Position numbers and translations under genes: made by a program | In this document: positions 47,216 through 55,785 of the stretch, piece after piece | Position numbering within the stretch: the first letter of the stretch is position 1 | Layout of the letters: each line of letters begins with the position of its first letter | Notes under the pieces: generated by a model | What the model was told of the DNA's origin: nothing | Database searches by the model: none | The model's input: the letters and a program-made list of their open reading frames with translations, nothing else | DNA from: PALSA-612 sp963711315 | Lineage (GTDB): Bacteria; Actinomycetota; Thermoleophilia; Gaiellales; Gaiellaceae | Assembly (NCBI GenBank): GCA_963711315.1 | Contig: CAVQDQ010000003.1 | Span: 744,001-808,000, forward strand | Direction: 5' to 3' | DNA length: 64,000 nucleotides

Positions 47216-48715
47216 GTGAGCGCACTTGGGCTTGAGACGGAGATCGTGGAGGTCGGCGTATTTGAGCGTGCAGTCGCGCATCTCCGCGAGGCGCGCGTGG
47301 CGCTGCCCACGTTCGCACAGCTCGCCGATCCCGGGCTGATCCCCACGCGTGTGCGCGAAGAGCTACGAACGATCGGGCCCGACGACGCGCATCCTCTGAA
47401 CCTCTTCCGCGTCCACTGGCGCAACCACGCAGACCGCACGACTCTCGTGGACGTCCCTGAGCACCTCGTGCTGCCGCCGGAGCTCACGGGAGTCGATGCG
47501 AAGATCGTCGTCGCGCTCGGCGACCGCTTTCCGATGATCCGTGCCCACAAGGTGCTTGCCGCGTATGCGTGTCTCGTTCCGCGGCTCGTCACGGGCGGCT
47601 TCGACCCAGCACGACAGCGGGCCGTCTGGCCCTCAACCGGCAACTACTGCCGCGGCGGTGTCGCGATCTCCCGTCTGCTGGGATGCCGGGGCGTAGCCGT
47701 GCTGCCCGAGGGGATGAGCCGCGAGCGCTTCGACTGGCTCGAGCACTGGGTGACCGACCCGGCCGACATCGTGCGCACGCCCGGGACCGAGAGCAACGTC
47801 AAAGAGATCTACGACGCGTGCAAGGAGCTGGCGGCCGATCCCGCGAATGTCATTCTCAACCAGTTCTCGGAGTTCGGGAACCACGCCGTTCACTACGCGG
47901 CGACCGGGCGGGCGATCGAGACCATCTTCGAGTCGCTCCGCGATGACGAGCCCGATCTGTCGCTTCGGGCCTTCGCGAGCGCGACGGGCTCTGCCGGAAC
48001 GATCGGCGCGGGCGACTACCTGAAGGAGCATCACGGATCGCTGATCGTCGCCGTCGAGGCGCTGGAGTGTCCGACCATGCTCCGCAACGGCTTCGGCGAG
48101 CACAACATTCAGGGCATCGGCGACAAGCACATCCCGCTGATCCACAACGCACTGAGCACCGATGTCGTCGTAGCGGTCTCCGACCGGGCGACGGACCAGC
48201 TGGGCGTCCTGTTCAGCAGCGAGGCGGGTCGCGCATACCTCGCCCGCCGGCGAGGCGTGCCCGAGGCAGCTCTGGCAAGCCTCGATTCGCTCGGCCTGTC
48301 GAGCATCTGCAACGTGCTTGCAGCAATCAAGATCGCGAAGCAGTTCGACCTCGGGCCGGCAGACGTCGTCGCGACAGTCGCGACGGACGGCGCCGTCATG
48401 TACGGAAGCGAGAGGGAACGCACGCTGGGCCGTCACTTTCCGGACGGATTCGACGGGACGACAGCCGGTGAGGTCTTCGGCGAGCACGTGCTCGGCCAGG
48501 GGACGGACAACTTGCTCGAGCTCACGAGCGTCGACCGCGACCGGATCTTCAACCTCGGCTACTTCACATGGGTCGAGCAACAGGGTGTCTCGGTCGAGGA
48601 CTTCGTCGCACGGCGTGACCCGTCCTTCTGGACGCGCACGCGCGAGAACGTCCACGCCTGGGACGAGCTGATCGACGAGCTCAACGCGCGCACCGGCGTG
48701 CTGGAGCAGCTGTGA
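47216..48715 (+). CDS. PLP-dependent fold-type II enzyme, first of a pair (function unknown)
   Basis: 499 residues, longer than cysteine synthase. The likely Schiff-base lysine is in GDRFPMIRAHKVLAAYACLV, the Asn-loop in WPSTGNYCRGGVAISRLLGC, and a Gly-rich phosphate loop in FASATGSAGTIGAGDYLKEH. It does not match diaminopropionate ammonia-lyase closely. GTG at 47216 chosen because AAGGAGGT lies just upstream; the longer reading to 47099 crosses the leader. Opens a seven-gene operon with carbamoyltransferases, a xanthine dehydrogenase-like hydroxylase and SsnA, so it probably cleaves or rearranges an amino-acid product of purine ring breakdown. Confidence 0.8.
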   Translation: MSALGLETEIVEVGVFERAVAHLREARVALPTFAQLADPGLIPTRVREELRTIGPDDAHPLNLFRVHWRNHADRTTLVDVPEHLVLPPELTGVDAKIVVALGDRFPMIRAHKVLAAYACLVPRLVTGGFDPARQRAVWPSTGNYCRGGVAISRLLGCRGVAVLPEGMSRERFDWLEHWVTDPADIVRTPGTESNVKEIYDACKELAADPANVILNQFSEFGNHAVHYAATGRAIETIFESLRDDEPDLSLRAFASATGSAGTIGAGDYLKEHHGSLIVAVEALECPTMLRNGFGEHNIQGIGDKHIPLIHNALSTDVVVAVSDRATDQLGVLFSSEAGRAYLARRRGVPEAALASLDSLGLSSICNVLAAIKIAKQFDLGPADVVATVATDGAVMYGSERERTLGRHFPDGFDGTTAGEVFGEHVLGQGTDNLLELTSVDRDRIFNLGYFTWVEQQGVSVEDFVARRDPSFWTRTRENVHAWDELIDELNARTGVLEQL

Positions 48716-50022
48716 GCCGCCTGGTCTGTGCCGGCTGCGGCGCGGAAGCGCGCGATCCGTTCGCCTTCGGGTGCCCCAACGCGTCCCGTGTCGACGACAT
48801 CGACCACGTGCTCCGCCGCCGGCTCGACTCGGGCGAGACCGGCTTCGTCTCGGACGACCGCGAGCCGAACCCATTCCTGCGCTACCGGTTTCACCTCCAC
48901 GCCGCCCATCTCGGCCTGTCGGACGGCGACTTCTGCGCACTCGTGCGCGACCTCGACGCACGCGTCGCCGAGGTTGACGGCCGCAGCTTCGTGGTCACGC
49001 CGTTCGCGCGCGCGGACGAGCTGTCGGACAAGCTTGGCTTCTCGGACACAGGCGGTATCTGGATCAAGGACGAGACCGGCAACGTGTCCGGATCCCACAA
49101 GGCTAGGCACCTCTTCGGCGTCCTCGTCTATCTGGAAGCGTGCGAGCGGGCAGGCTTGACCGCAGAACGCCCCCAGCTCGCAATAGCGAGCTGTGGCAAC
49201 GCCGCGCTTGCCGCCGCGGTCGTGGCGTCGGCCGGCCGCAGGTCGTTGCGCGTGTTCGTCCCCACCGGTGCGGATCCCGCGGTGCTCGCCCGCCTCGACG
49301 CGCTCGGCGCCCGCGTCACGCGTTGCCCCCGTGACGGCCGGCCTGGTGACCCGGCGTATCGCCGCCTGTTGCAAGCGCTCGCGACCGGGGCGGTGCCGTT
49401 CACGTGCCAGGGCAACCTCAACGGCCTCGCCGTCGAGGGCGGCTACACGCTCGGCTGGGAGCTGGCGTCGTCGGGCGTCCCGCTCGACCGCGCCGTCATC
49501 CAGGTCGGAGGCGGGGCGCTCGCGAGCGCCGTGGCAGCGGGGCTGCGTGAAGGTGGGTTGGCGCCCAGGCTGGACACGGTGCAGACCACCGCAGCCTGGC
49601 CGCTCAAGCGCGCCTTCGAGCGCACCCGGGAAGCCGGGCTCGAATACGCCGCACGGCACCGCTCGGAGTTCATGTGGCCGTGGGAACACGAGCCGCATTC
49701 CATTGCGCACGGGATTCTCGACGACGAGACGTACGACTGGCTTGCGGTCGTCGAGTCGATGCTGGAGACGGGCGGACAGCCACTCGTCGTCGGCGAGGAC
49801 ACGCTCGCGCGTGCAAACGAGCTCGCCCATGAGGCGACGGGCATCGACGTCGACCACACCGGCTCGGCGGGCCTCGCCGGCCTGCTCGACCTCTGCGCAG
49901 CGGGCGCCGTCGGCCCGGACGAGCGGGTCGCCGTGCTCTTCACGGGCGTCACCCGTACGCATCCATCAATAGAAAGGACCAACGATGAGAAGCTTCTCAG
50001 GACGCGACATCCTGTCGCTTAA
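48712..50022 (+). CDS. PLP-dependent threonine synthase-like enzyme, second of a pair
   Basis: 436 residues. LVCAGCGAEARDPFAFGCPN is a zinc-ribbon-like N-terminus as in archaeal-type threonine synthases; the PLP lysine is in DETGNVSGSHKARHLFGVLV; IASCGNAALAAAVVASAGRR and VIQVGGGALASAVAAGL supply the substrate and phosphate loops. GTG overlaps the first PLP gene's stop (GTGA). The C-terminus runs 38 bases into the carbamoyltransferase gene, an unusually long overlap here. Threonine synthesis is unlikely given the operon; a beta-elimination or replacement on a purine-derived amino acid is plausible. Confidence 0.8.
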   Translation: MSRLVCAGCGAEARDPFAFGCPNASRVDDIDHVLRRRLDSGETGFVSDDREPNPFLRYRFHLHAAHLGLSDGDFCALVRDLDARVAEVDGRSFVVTPFARADELSDKLGFSDTGGIWIKDETGNVSGSHKARHLFGVLVYLEACERAGLTAERPQLAIASCGNAALAAAVVASAGRRSLRVFVPTGADPAVLARLDALGARVTRCPRDGRPGDPAYRRLLQALATGAVPFTCQGNLNGLAVEGGYTLGWELASSGVPLDRAVIQVGGGALASAVAAGLREGGLAPRLDTVQTTAAWPLKRAFERTREAGLEYAARHRSEFMWPWEHEPHSIAHGILDDETYDWLAVVESMLETGGQPLVVGEDTLARANELAHEATGIDVDHTGSAGLAGLLDLCAAGAVGPDERVAVLFTGVTRTHPSIERTNDEKLLRTRHPVA

Positions 50023-50938
50023 GGGCTTCGAGCGCGCTGAGTTCGAGCACGTCTTCGGCGTGTGTGACGAGTTCGCGCCGATCGCGCGCAACCGCCAGAA
50101 CGCCGGCCTGCTCACGTCGAAGACGCTGTTGACGGCCTTCTACCAGCCGTCGACGCGCACCCGGCTGGCCACAGAAGCGGCGATGCACCGCCTGGGCGGC
50201 CACGTGCTCGGCTTCTCCGACGCCAAGATGACACGCGCCGGCGACTTCTACCAGGAGTCGATCAAGGACACCGTCCACATGCTCGAGTACTACGGCGACG
50301 TCATCGCCATGCGCCACTTCCAGCAAGGCGCGCCGGCGGAGGCGGCCCGCTGGGCGTCGGTGCCGGTGATCAACTGCGGCGACGGCTGGGGCGAGCACCC
50401 CACGCAGGTGCTCACCGACCTGTACACGACGAAGAAGGAGCTGGGCACGATCGACGGGCTCACGTTCCTGCTCGTCGGCGACATGCGCATGCGGACGATG
50501 CACTCGATTCTCTACGCCATGTCGCAGTTCGACGCGAAGGCCTATGTCGTCTGTCCGCCCGAGATGTCCCTGCTCGACGAGTTCAAGGCCGAGCTGGACG
50601 AGCTCAGCGTGCGCTACGAGGAGGCGCCGTCGGTGGCGGACGTGATCGCTGATTCCGACGTCGTCTACATGGAGCCGGTCGTGCAGCCCGACTACACGAA
50701 GTCGCTCGATGAGCGCGGTGAGACGGTAGGCACGACGCCCGAGGCCTACCGCGTGACGCGTCAGCTGCTGCGCGACCAGGGAAAGGCGGGCTCGATCGTC
50801 CTGCACAGCCTGCCGCGCATGGACGAGCTGCCCATGGACGTGGACGACACGCGGCACGCGCGCTACTGGATCGAGGCCTTCAACGGCGTCGTCATGCGGA
50901 TGGCCCTGCTCGCGCTCGTCCTGGGAGCAATGGAGTAG
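49985..50938 (+). CDS. Aspartate carbamoyltransferase-like protein with altered amino-acid site
   Basis: 317 residues, PyrB-like along its length. Carbamoyl-phosphate residues are kept: FYQPSTRTRLATEAAMHRLG, AMRHF, GEHPTQVLTDLYT and MRMRTMHSI. The aspartate side differs: the 80s loop reads KMTRAGDFYQES with no SxKGE lysine, the 240s loop reads VVYMEPVVQPDY in place of TRVQKER, and HPLPR has become HSLPR. So it probably carbamoylates, or phosphorolyses, something other than aspartate. AAAGGA precedes the ATG. Not part of a pyr operon; it lies three bases before the hydroxylase gene. Confidence 0.85.
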   Translation: MRSFSGRDILSLKGFERAEFEHVFGVCDEFAPIARNRQNAGLLTSKTLLTAFYQPSTRTRLATEAAMHRLGGHVLGFSDAKMTRAGDFYQESIKDTVHMLEYYGDVIAMRHFQQGAPAEAARWASVPVINCGDGWGEHPTQVLTDLYTTKKELGTIDGLTFLLVGDMRMRTMHSILYAMSQFDAKAYVVCPPEMSLLDEFKAELDELSVRYEEAPSVADVIADSDVVYMEPVVQPDYTKSLDERGETVGTTPEAYRVTRQLLRDQGKAGSIVLHSLPRMDELPMDVDDTRHARYWIEAFNGVVMRMALLALVLGAME

Positions 50939-50941
50939 GCC

Positions 50942-53515
50942 ATGGAGCTCACGCTCAACGGCCAGGCCGTCACCGCGGAGCCACGCGAGGGCGCGAGCCT
51001 GCTGGAGATGCTCCGCGACGATCTCGGCCTGCGCTCGGTCAAGGACGGTTGCGCCCCCGAGGGGTCGTGTGGCGCCTGCACCGTCATCGTCGACGGCCGG
51101 GCCGTCGTCTCGTGCGCCCAGCAGGCGACGCGCACAGAGGGCAAGCACGTGACCACCCAGGAAGGCCTCTCCGAGAACGACCGCCGACGCTGGTCGGAGT
51201 CATTCGCGGCCTCGGGTGCCTCGCAGTGCGGCTTCTGCTCCCCGGGGATCGTGATGAAGGCCGAGGCGCTGCTCCACAAGAACCCCGATCCCTCCAGAGA
51301 GGAGATCTCGCGCGCCCTCCTGGGCAACACGTGCCGCTGCACCGGGTACGTGAAGATCCTCGACGCGGTCGAACGGGCGGCTGCGGCACGACGAGGAGAT
51401 CCCCTGCCTCCGGTCGAGAGCAGCGGGCGGGTGGGCACGCGCACGGCACTCTATCGAGGAACGAGGCTCGCCCTCGGCGACGAGCCGTTCGTGGGCGACC
51501 TGGTGGCGCCCGGAATGGTGCACGGGGCGCTGCGCTTCTCCGACCACCCGCGCGCGGTCGTTCGCAGGATCGACACGTCACGGGCCGCGGCCCAGCCGGG
51601 CGTGGTGGCGGTGGTCACCGCCGCAGACGTTCCGGGCGAGCGAACGCAGGGCGTGCTGACGAAGGACTGGCGCCAGTTCGTCGCGGAGGGCGAGACGACC
51701 GCCTACGTCGGCGACGTGATCGCCGCCGTCGCTGCCGAGACCCGCGCGGCCGCCCGGGAGGCGGCGGCGCTCATCGATGTGGAGTACGCCGAGGTGCTGG
51801 GGCCGGTCACGAGCCCGTTCGACGAAGGCGCGCGCGTGCTCTCGACGTCCGAGGTGAAGCGCGGCGATGTCGACGCCGCGCTGTCCGGCGCCGCCCATGT
51901 CGTCTCGGAGACCTTCCGCACGCAGTTCGTCGAGCACGCGTTCCTCGAGCCCGAGTCGGCGCTCGCCGTTCCCGAGGACGAGGGACGCATGCGCGTCTAC
52001 TCGCAGGGCCAGGGCGCCTGGGAGGATCGCAGGCAGATCGCCTCCTTCCTCGGCGTCCCCGAAGACGCCGTGCGCGTGACCCAGGTCGCGACCGGTGGAG
52101 CGTTCGGCGCCAAGGAGGACCTCAACGTCCAGTGCCACGCCGCCCTGCTCGCGCGCTCGTCCGGCTCGCCCGTGCTGGTCACCCTCAGCCGCGGCGATAG
52201 CCTGCGCTTCCACGCCAAGCGCCACCCGATGTGGCTCGAATACACGGCCGGATGCGACGAGGACGGACAGCTCCTGGCCATCCGCGCCCGCATCGTCGGC
52301 GACACGGGGGCCTACGCGAGCGTCGGCGACAAGGTGCTGGAGCGCGCCGCCGGTCACGCCTGCAGCGGGTATCGCGTGCCCAACGTCGACGTCGAGGCGA
52401 AGGCCGTCTACACGAACAACCCGCCCTGCGGCGCGATGCGCGGCTTCGGTGCCAACCAGGCGAACTTCGCCGTGGAAGGCATCCTCGACCGACTCGCCGA
52501 GCTCGTCGGGATCGACGGCTGGGAGATCCGCTGGCGGAACGCGCTCGACGTCGGCGATCGCTTTGGCACCGGGCAGAAGCTCGGCCCCGGCGTGGGTCTG
52601 AAGAAGACCCTGCTCGCAGTCCGCGACGCCTATCGCGAGGCTAGCTACGCGGGGATCGCATGCGGCGTCAAGAACACCGGCATCGGCAACGGCGTGCCGG
52701 AGCACGGCCGCGCGATCCTGCGGCCGGAGACCGACGGGTCGGTGACGCTGTACCACTCCTGGACGGAGATGGGGCAGGGCGTCCACACCGCCCTCATGCA
52801 GATCGCGTGCGAGGAGCTCAGCCTGTCGCCCGATCGCGTGCAGGTCGTCGTCGACACCGAGCGCGAGCTGGACACGGGCCAGACCACGGCGTCACGCTCG
52901 ACCGTTCTCGGCGGCCGCGCCGTGATCGAGGCCGCCCGGGCGCTCAAGGCCGCGCTCGACGGCGGCCGCCTCGAGGATCTTGCGGGACAGGAGTTCCGCG
53001 GCGACTTCCTCGTGGACTGGACGACGGGGATCGGGCCGGACGTCGACGAGCCGGTGACGCATCTCGCCTACGCCTGGGCAACGCAGGTGGTGACCCTCGA
53101 CGACGAAGGGAGGTTGGAGAAGGTCATCGCCGCCCACGACGTCGGCAAGGCAATCAACCCGCTGCTCGTGGAGGGCCAGATCGAGGGTGCCGTGCACATG
53201 GGACTCGGCCATGCGCTCTCGGAGGAATTCGTAGTGGACGGTGGAGTCCCGGTCACCGAGACGCTCAAGTCGCTGCACCTGATTCCGCCGAGCGGCATGC
53301 CGGAGGTCGAGTGCATCCTCGTCGAGGAGCCGCAGCCGGACGGGCCGTACGGCGCCAAGGGAGTCGGCGAGGCTGCCCTCGTGCCCACCGCAGCAGCCGT
53401 CGCCGGAGCGCTGTTCGCGTTCGACGGCATCCGTCGCACCCGACTGCCGATGAAGGACTCACCGGCCGCTCTCGCTGCCGTCCCCCACCTCGTGCGCGCG
53501 AAGGATCGGGGATGA
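50942..53515 (+). CDS. Fused 2Fe-2S/molybdopterin hydroxylase, selenium-dependent xanthine dehydrogenase type
   Basis: 857 residues. Residues 1-75 are a plant-type ferredoxin domain (DGCAPEGSCGACTV, with the C-x5-C-x2-C spacing seen in the Se-dependent XDH family), 76-155 the second 2Fe-2S domain (QCGFCSPG, NTCRCTGYVKILDAVE), and from about 165 the molybdenum subunit: TGGAFGAKEDLNVQCHAALL, NPPCGAMRGFGANQANFAVE, SWTEMGQGVHTALMQIACEE and GAKGVGEAALVPTAAAVAGA with the catalytic Glu. No FAD domain is fused, so electrons must leave through another partner. Hydroxylates a purine or related heterocycle. Coupled to the amidohydrolase (ATGA). Confidence 0.9.
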   Translation: MELTLNGQAVTAEPREGASLLEMLRDDLGLRSVKDGCAPEGSCGACTVIVDGRAVVSCAQQATRTEGKHVTTQEGLSENDRRRWSESFAASGASQCGFCSPGIVMKAEALLHKNPDPSREEISRALLGNTCRCTGYVKILDAVERAAAARRGDPLPPVESSGRVGTRTALYRGTRLALGDEPFVGDLVAPGMVHGALRFSDHPRAVVRRIDTSRAAAQPGVVAVVTAADVPGERTQGVLTKDWRQFVAEGETTAYVGDVIAAVAAETRAAAREAAALIDVEYAEVLGPVTSPFDEGARVLSTSEVKRGDVDAALSGAAHVVSETFRTQFVEHAFLEPESALAVPEDEGRMRVYSQGQGAWEDRRQIASFLGVPEDAVRVTQVATGGAFGAKEDLNVQCHAALLARSSGSPVLVTLSRGDSLRFHAKRHPMWLEYTAGCDEDGQLLAIRARIVGDTGAYASVGDKVLERAAGHACSGYRVPNVDVEAKAVYTNNPPCGAMRGFGANQANFAVEGILDRLAELVGIDGWEIRWRNALDVGDRFGTGQKLGPGVGLKKTLLAVRDAYREASYAGIACGVKNTGIGNGVPEHGRAILRPETDGSVTLYHSWTEMGQGVHTALMQIACEELSLSPDRVQVVVDTERELDTGQTTASRSTVLGGRAVIEAARALKAALDGGRLEDLAGQEFRGDFLVDWTTGIGPDVDEPVTHLAYAWATQVVTLDDEGRLEKVIAAHDVGKAINPLLVEGQIEGAVHMGLGHALSEEFVVDGGVPVTETLKSLHLIPPSGMPEVECILVEEPQPDGPYGAKGVGEAALVPTAAAVAGALFAFDGIRRTRLPMKDSPAALAAVPHLVRAKDRG

Positions 53516-54771
53516 TTCTCACGTCGCTCGATCCCGTGGCGATCGCCGATGGCGATCTCTGGGTCGACGCCGGTCGCGTCGCCGCTCCCGGCGAGGGCCG
53601 GCGGATCGACTGCTCGGGCGTGCTCGTCATCCCCGGCAGCGTCAACGCGCATACGCACCTCTATTCGACGCTCGCCCGCGGCATGCCCTACGCGTTGCGG
53701 CCGCCGGAGAGCTTCGTCGAGATCCTGCAGCGAGTCTGGTGGCGCCTCGACCGCGCGCTCGACGAGGAGACGGTGCGTGCATCGGCGCTTGCCGGCGCGA
53801 TGGAGGCGCTCCTCTGCGGCACGACGACGCTGATCGACCACCACGCCTCGCCCAACGCCATCGACGGTTCGCTCGACATCATCGCCGCCGCGCTCGGCGA
53901 GCTCGGGGCCCGATCCGTGCTCTGCTACGAGACCTCGGACCGCGACGGGCTCCAGCGAGCCCAGTCCGGGGTCGCCGAGAACCGCCGCTTCCTCGAGCTC
54001 GTCGCTCACGAGCGTCCCCCGCTCGTGCGGGCGATGTCCGGCGCGCACGCGCCGTTCACGCTGTCCGACGAGACGCTGACCGCCTGTGCGGAGGCCGGAC
54101 CGCTGCACATCCACGTGGCCGAGGACCGCGTCGACCTGGGAGCGGTCCGGCGGCTGGCGGCGGCGGGCGCGCTCGACGGCGGCGCCCTCCTGGCGCACGG
54201 CGTCCATCTCGACGACGAGGAGATCGCGCTCGTCCGCGGGGCGGGAGCGACGGTCGCCCACAACGCCCGCTCGAACATGAACAACAACGTCGGCCGCGCG
54301 CGCGTCATGGCGCTGGGGCCGCGCGTGGCGCTGGGCACGGACGGGATCGGGGGCGATTTGTTCGAAGAGTCGCGCGCCGCCTACATCCGCCTGCGCGAGG
54401 ACGACATCGCGGTCGGGCTCGGCTGGCCGCTCGAGCGGTTGACCCATGGGACCCGTTTCGCGGGAGAGCTATTCGGCGAACCGCTGCTGGGCACGCTCGA
54501 GCCGGGAGCGCCGGCCGACCTCGTCGTGCTCGACTACGAGCCACCGGCACCGCTCGACGAGGCCGGCCTTGCCGGGCACTGGCTCTTCGGTCTCGGCGCG
54601 CGCTGGGTGCGCGACGTGATGGTCGCGGGCGAGTGGGTCGTGCGCGACCGTCGACTCAGCCGCCTCGACCAGGACGAGCTCGCGGCGGGGGCGCACCGGC
54701 AGGCAGCACGGCTCTGGCACCGCCTCGACGAGACCCCGGCACACGCGTTCGCCCCGAGGCTGGCGGCCTGA
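53512..54771 (+). CDS. ssnA: SsnA-like metal-dependent amidohydrolase / aminohydrolase
   Basis: 419 residues of the TrzN/guanine-deaminase branch of amidohydrolases. VIPGSVNAHTHLYSTLARGM (metal HxH), TTTLIDHHASPNAIDG, PLHIHVAEDRVDLG, NARSNMNNNVGRARVMALG and ALGTDGIGGDLFEESRAA (metal Asp) are present. SsnA homologues sit with xdhD and ygeW in purine-degradation clusters and are taken to deaminate a purine or its product; guanine is a candidate here. Overlaps the flavoprotein gene (TGATG). Confidence 0.85.
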   Translation: MILTSLDPVAIADGDLWVDAGRVAAPGEGRRIDCSGVLVIPGSVNAHTHLYSTLARGMPYALRPPESFVEILQRVWWRLDRALDEETVRASALAGAMEALLCGTTTLIDHHASPNAIDGSLDIIAAALGELGARSVLCYETSDRDGLQRAQSGVAENRRFLELVAHERPPLVRAMSGAHAPFTLSDETLTACAEAGPLHIHVAEDRVDLGAVRRLAAAGALDGGALLAHGVHLDDEEIALVRGAGATVAHNARSNMNNNVGRARVMALGPRVALGTDGIGGDLFEESRAAYIRLREDDIAVGLGWPLERLTHGTRFAGELFGEPLLGTLEPGAPADLVVLDYEPPAPLDEAGLAGHWLFGLGARWVRDVMVAGEWVVRDRRLSRLDQDELAAGAHRQAARLWHRLDETPAHAFAPRLAA

Positions 54772-55775
54772 TGGAGCGCGTCTCGCTCTATCTCCAGGAC
54801 AAGCACCCGATCCGCGACGGCATGCGTTACGCCCAGCTGGCGGAGGAGCGCGGCTTCGAGGCCGTCTGGCAGGCGGAGAGCCGGCTCGTGCGCGAGGCGA
54901 CCGTACCGATGGCCGCCTACGCGGCCGTGACGGAACGGATCGGCATTGGCGCCGGCGTCGTCAACACGTGGACGCGCAACGTCGGCCTGCTGGCGGCGAC
55001 GTTCTCGACGCTCGACGACCTCGCCCCGGGCCGCATCCTGCTCGGGCTCGGCGCCTGGTGGGACCCGCTGGCCGAGAAGGTCGGTGTCCAGCGCCGCAAG
55101 CCGGTCCAGGCGATGCGCGAGACCGTCGAGGCGACGCGGCGGCTGCTGGCGATGGAGCGCGTGACCTACCACGGTGACTTCGTCCACCTCGACGACGTCG
55201 AGATCGACATCGTCCACGGCGACCGCTCGCCCAAGCACGTGCCCATCTACGTGGGCGCGACAGGCATGAAGATGATGGAGCTGGCCGGCGAGATCGGCGA
55301 CGGCGTGCTCCTCAATTACCTCGTCGGGCCGCATTACACGCGGGCTGCGATGGAGGCGCTCGCCGAGGGCGCCGCGCGCGCGAGCCGCACCGTCTCCGAC
55401 CTCGACCGGCCGCAGCTCGTCGTCTGCTCGCTCGACGCCGACCGCTCGCTCGCTCTCGACCGCTCTCGTGAGCTCGTCACGCAGTATCTCGGCCAGCAGC
55501 CGCACATCATGAAGGCGAGCGGCGTCGACGAGTCGCTGCTCGAGGAGATCGGCGCCGTGCTCACCTGGCCCGCAACGCAGGAGCAAATCGAGCGTGCGAT
55601 GACGCTCGTCCCCGACGAAGTGGTGCAGCTGATCACCGCCTCGGGCACGCCGGACGAGTGCCGCGCCAAGGTACGCGAGTACGTCGACGCCGGCTGCACG
55701 TGCCCCGTCCTCTACCCGCTCGGCGACGACGTCGAGGCGATGCTCGACAGCTTTTCGACCGTGACCGTCCCCTGA
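54771..55775 (+). CDS. LLM class F420/FMN-dependent oxidoreductase
   Basis: 334-residue luciferase-like TIM barrel. ERGFEAVWQAESRLVREATV, GIGAGVVNTWTRNVGLLAAT and LDDLAPGRILLGLGAWWDPL are typical of F420-dependent Mer-like members, and HVPIYVGATGMKMMELAGEI then GDGVLLNYLVGP complete the fold. F420 use is likely but FMN is possible. Such a protein is not part of the enterobacterial ygeW-ssnA cluster, so its role in purine breakdown is unclear; reduction or oxygenation of a ring-opened intermediate is one idea. Confidence 0.87.
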   Translation: MERVSLYLQDKHPIRDGMRYAQLAEERGFEAVWQAESRLVREATVPMAAYAAVTERIGIGAGVVNTWTRNVGLLAATFSTLDDLAPGRILLGLGAWWDPLAEKVGVQRRKPVQAMRETVEATRRLLAMERVTYHGDFVHLDDVEIDIVHGDRSPKHVPIYVGATGMKMMELAGEIGDGVLLNYLVGPHYTRAAMEALAEGAARASRTVSDLDRPQLVVCSLDADRSLALDRSRELVTQYLGQQPHIMKASGVDESLLEEIGAVLTWPATQEQIERAMTLVPDEVVQLITASGTPDECRAKVREYVDAGCTCPVLYPLGDDVEAMLDSFSTVTVP

Positions 55776-55785
55776 GGAGGTTGTC

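Noticed and set aside
49985..50938. Housekeeping pyrB for pyrimidine synthesis
   Set aside because: No pyr genes are adjacent and the aspartate-site residues are replaced, so the biosynthetic label was not applied.
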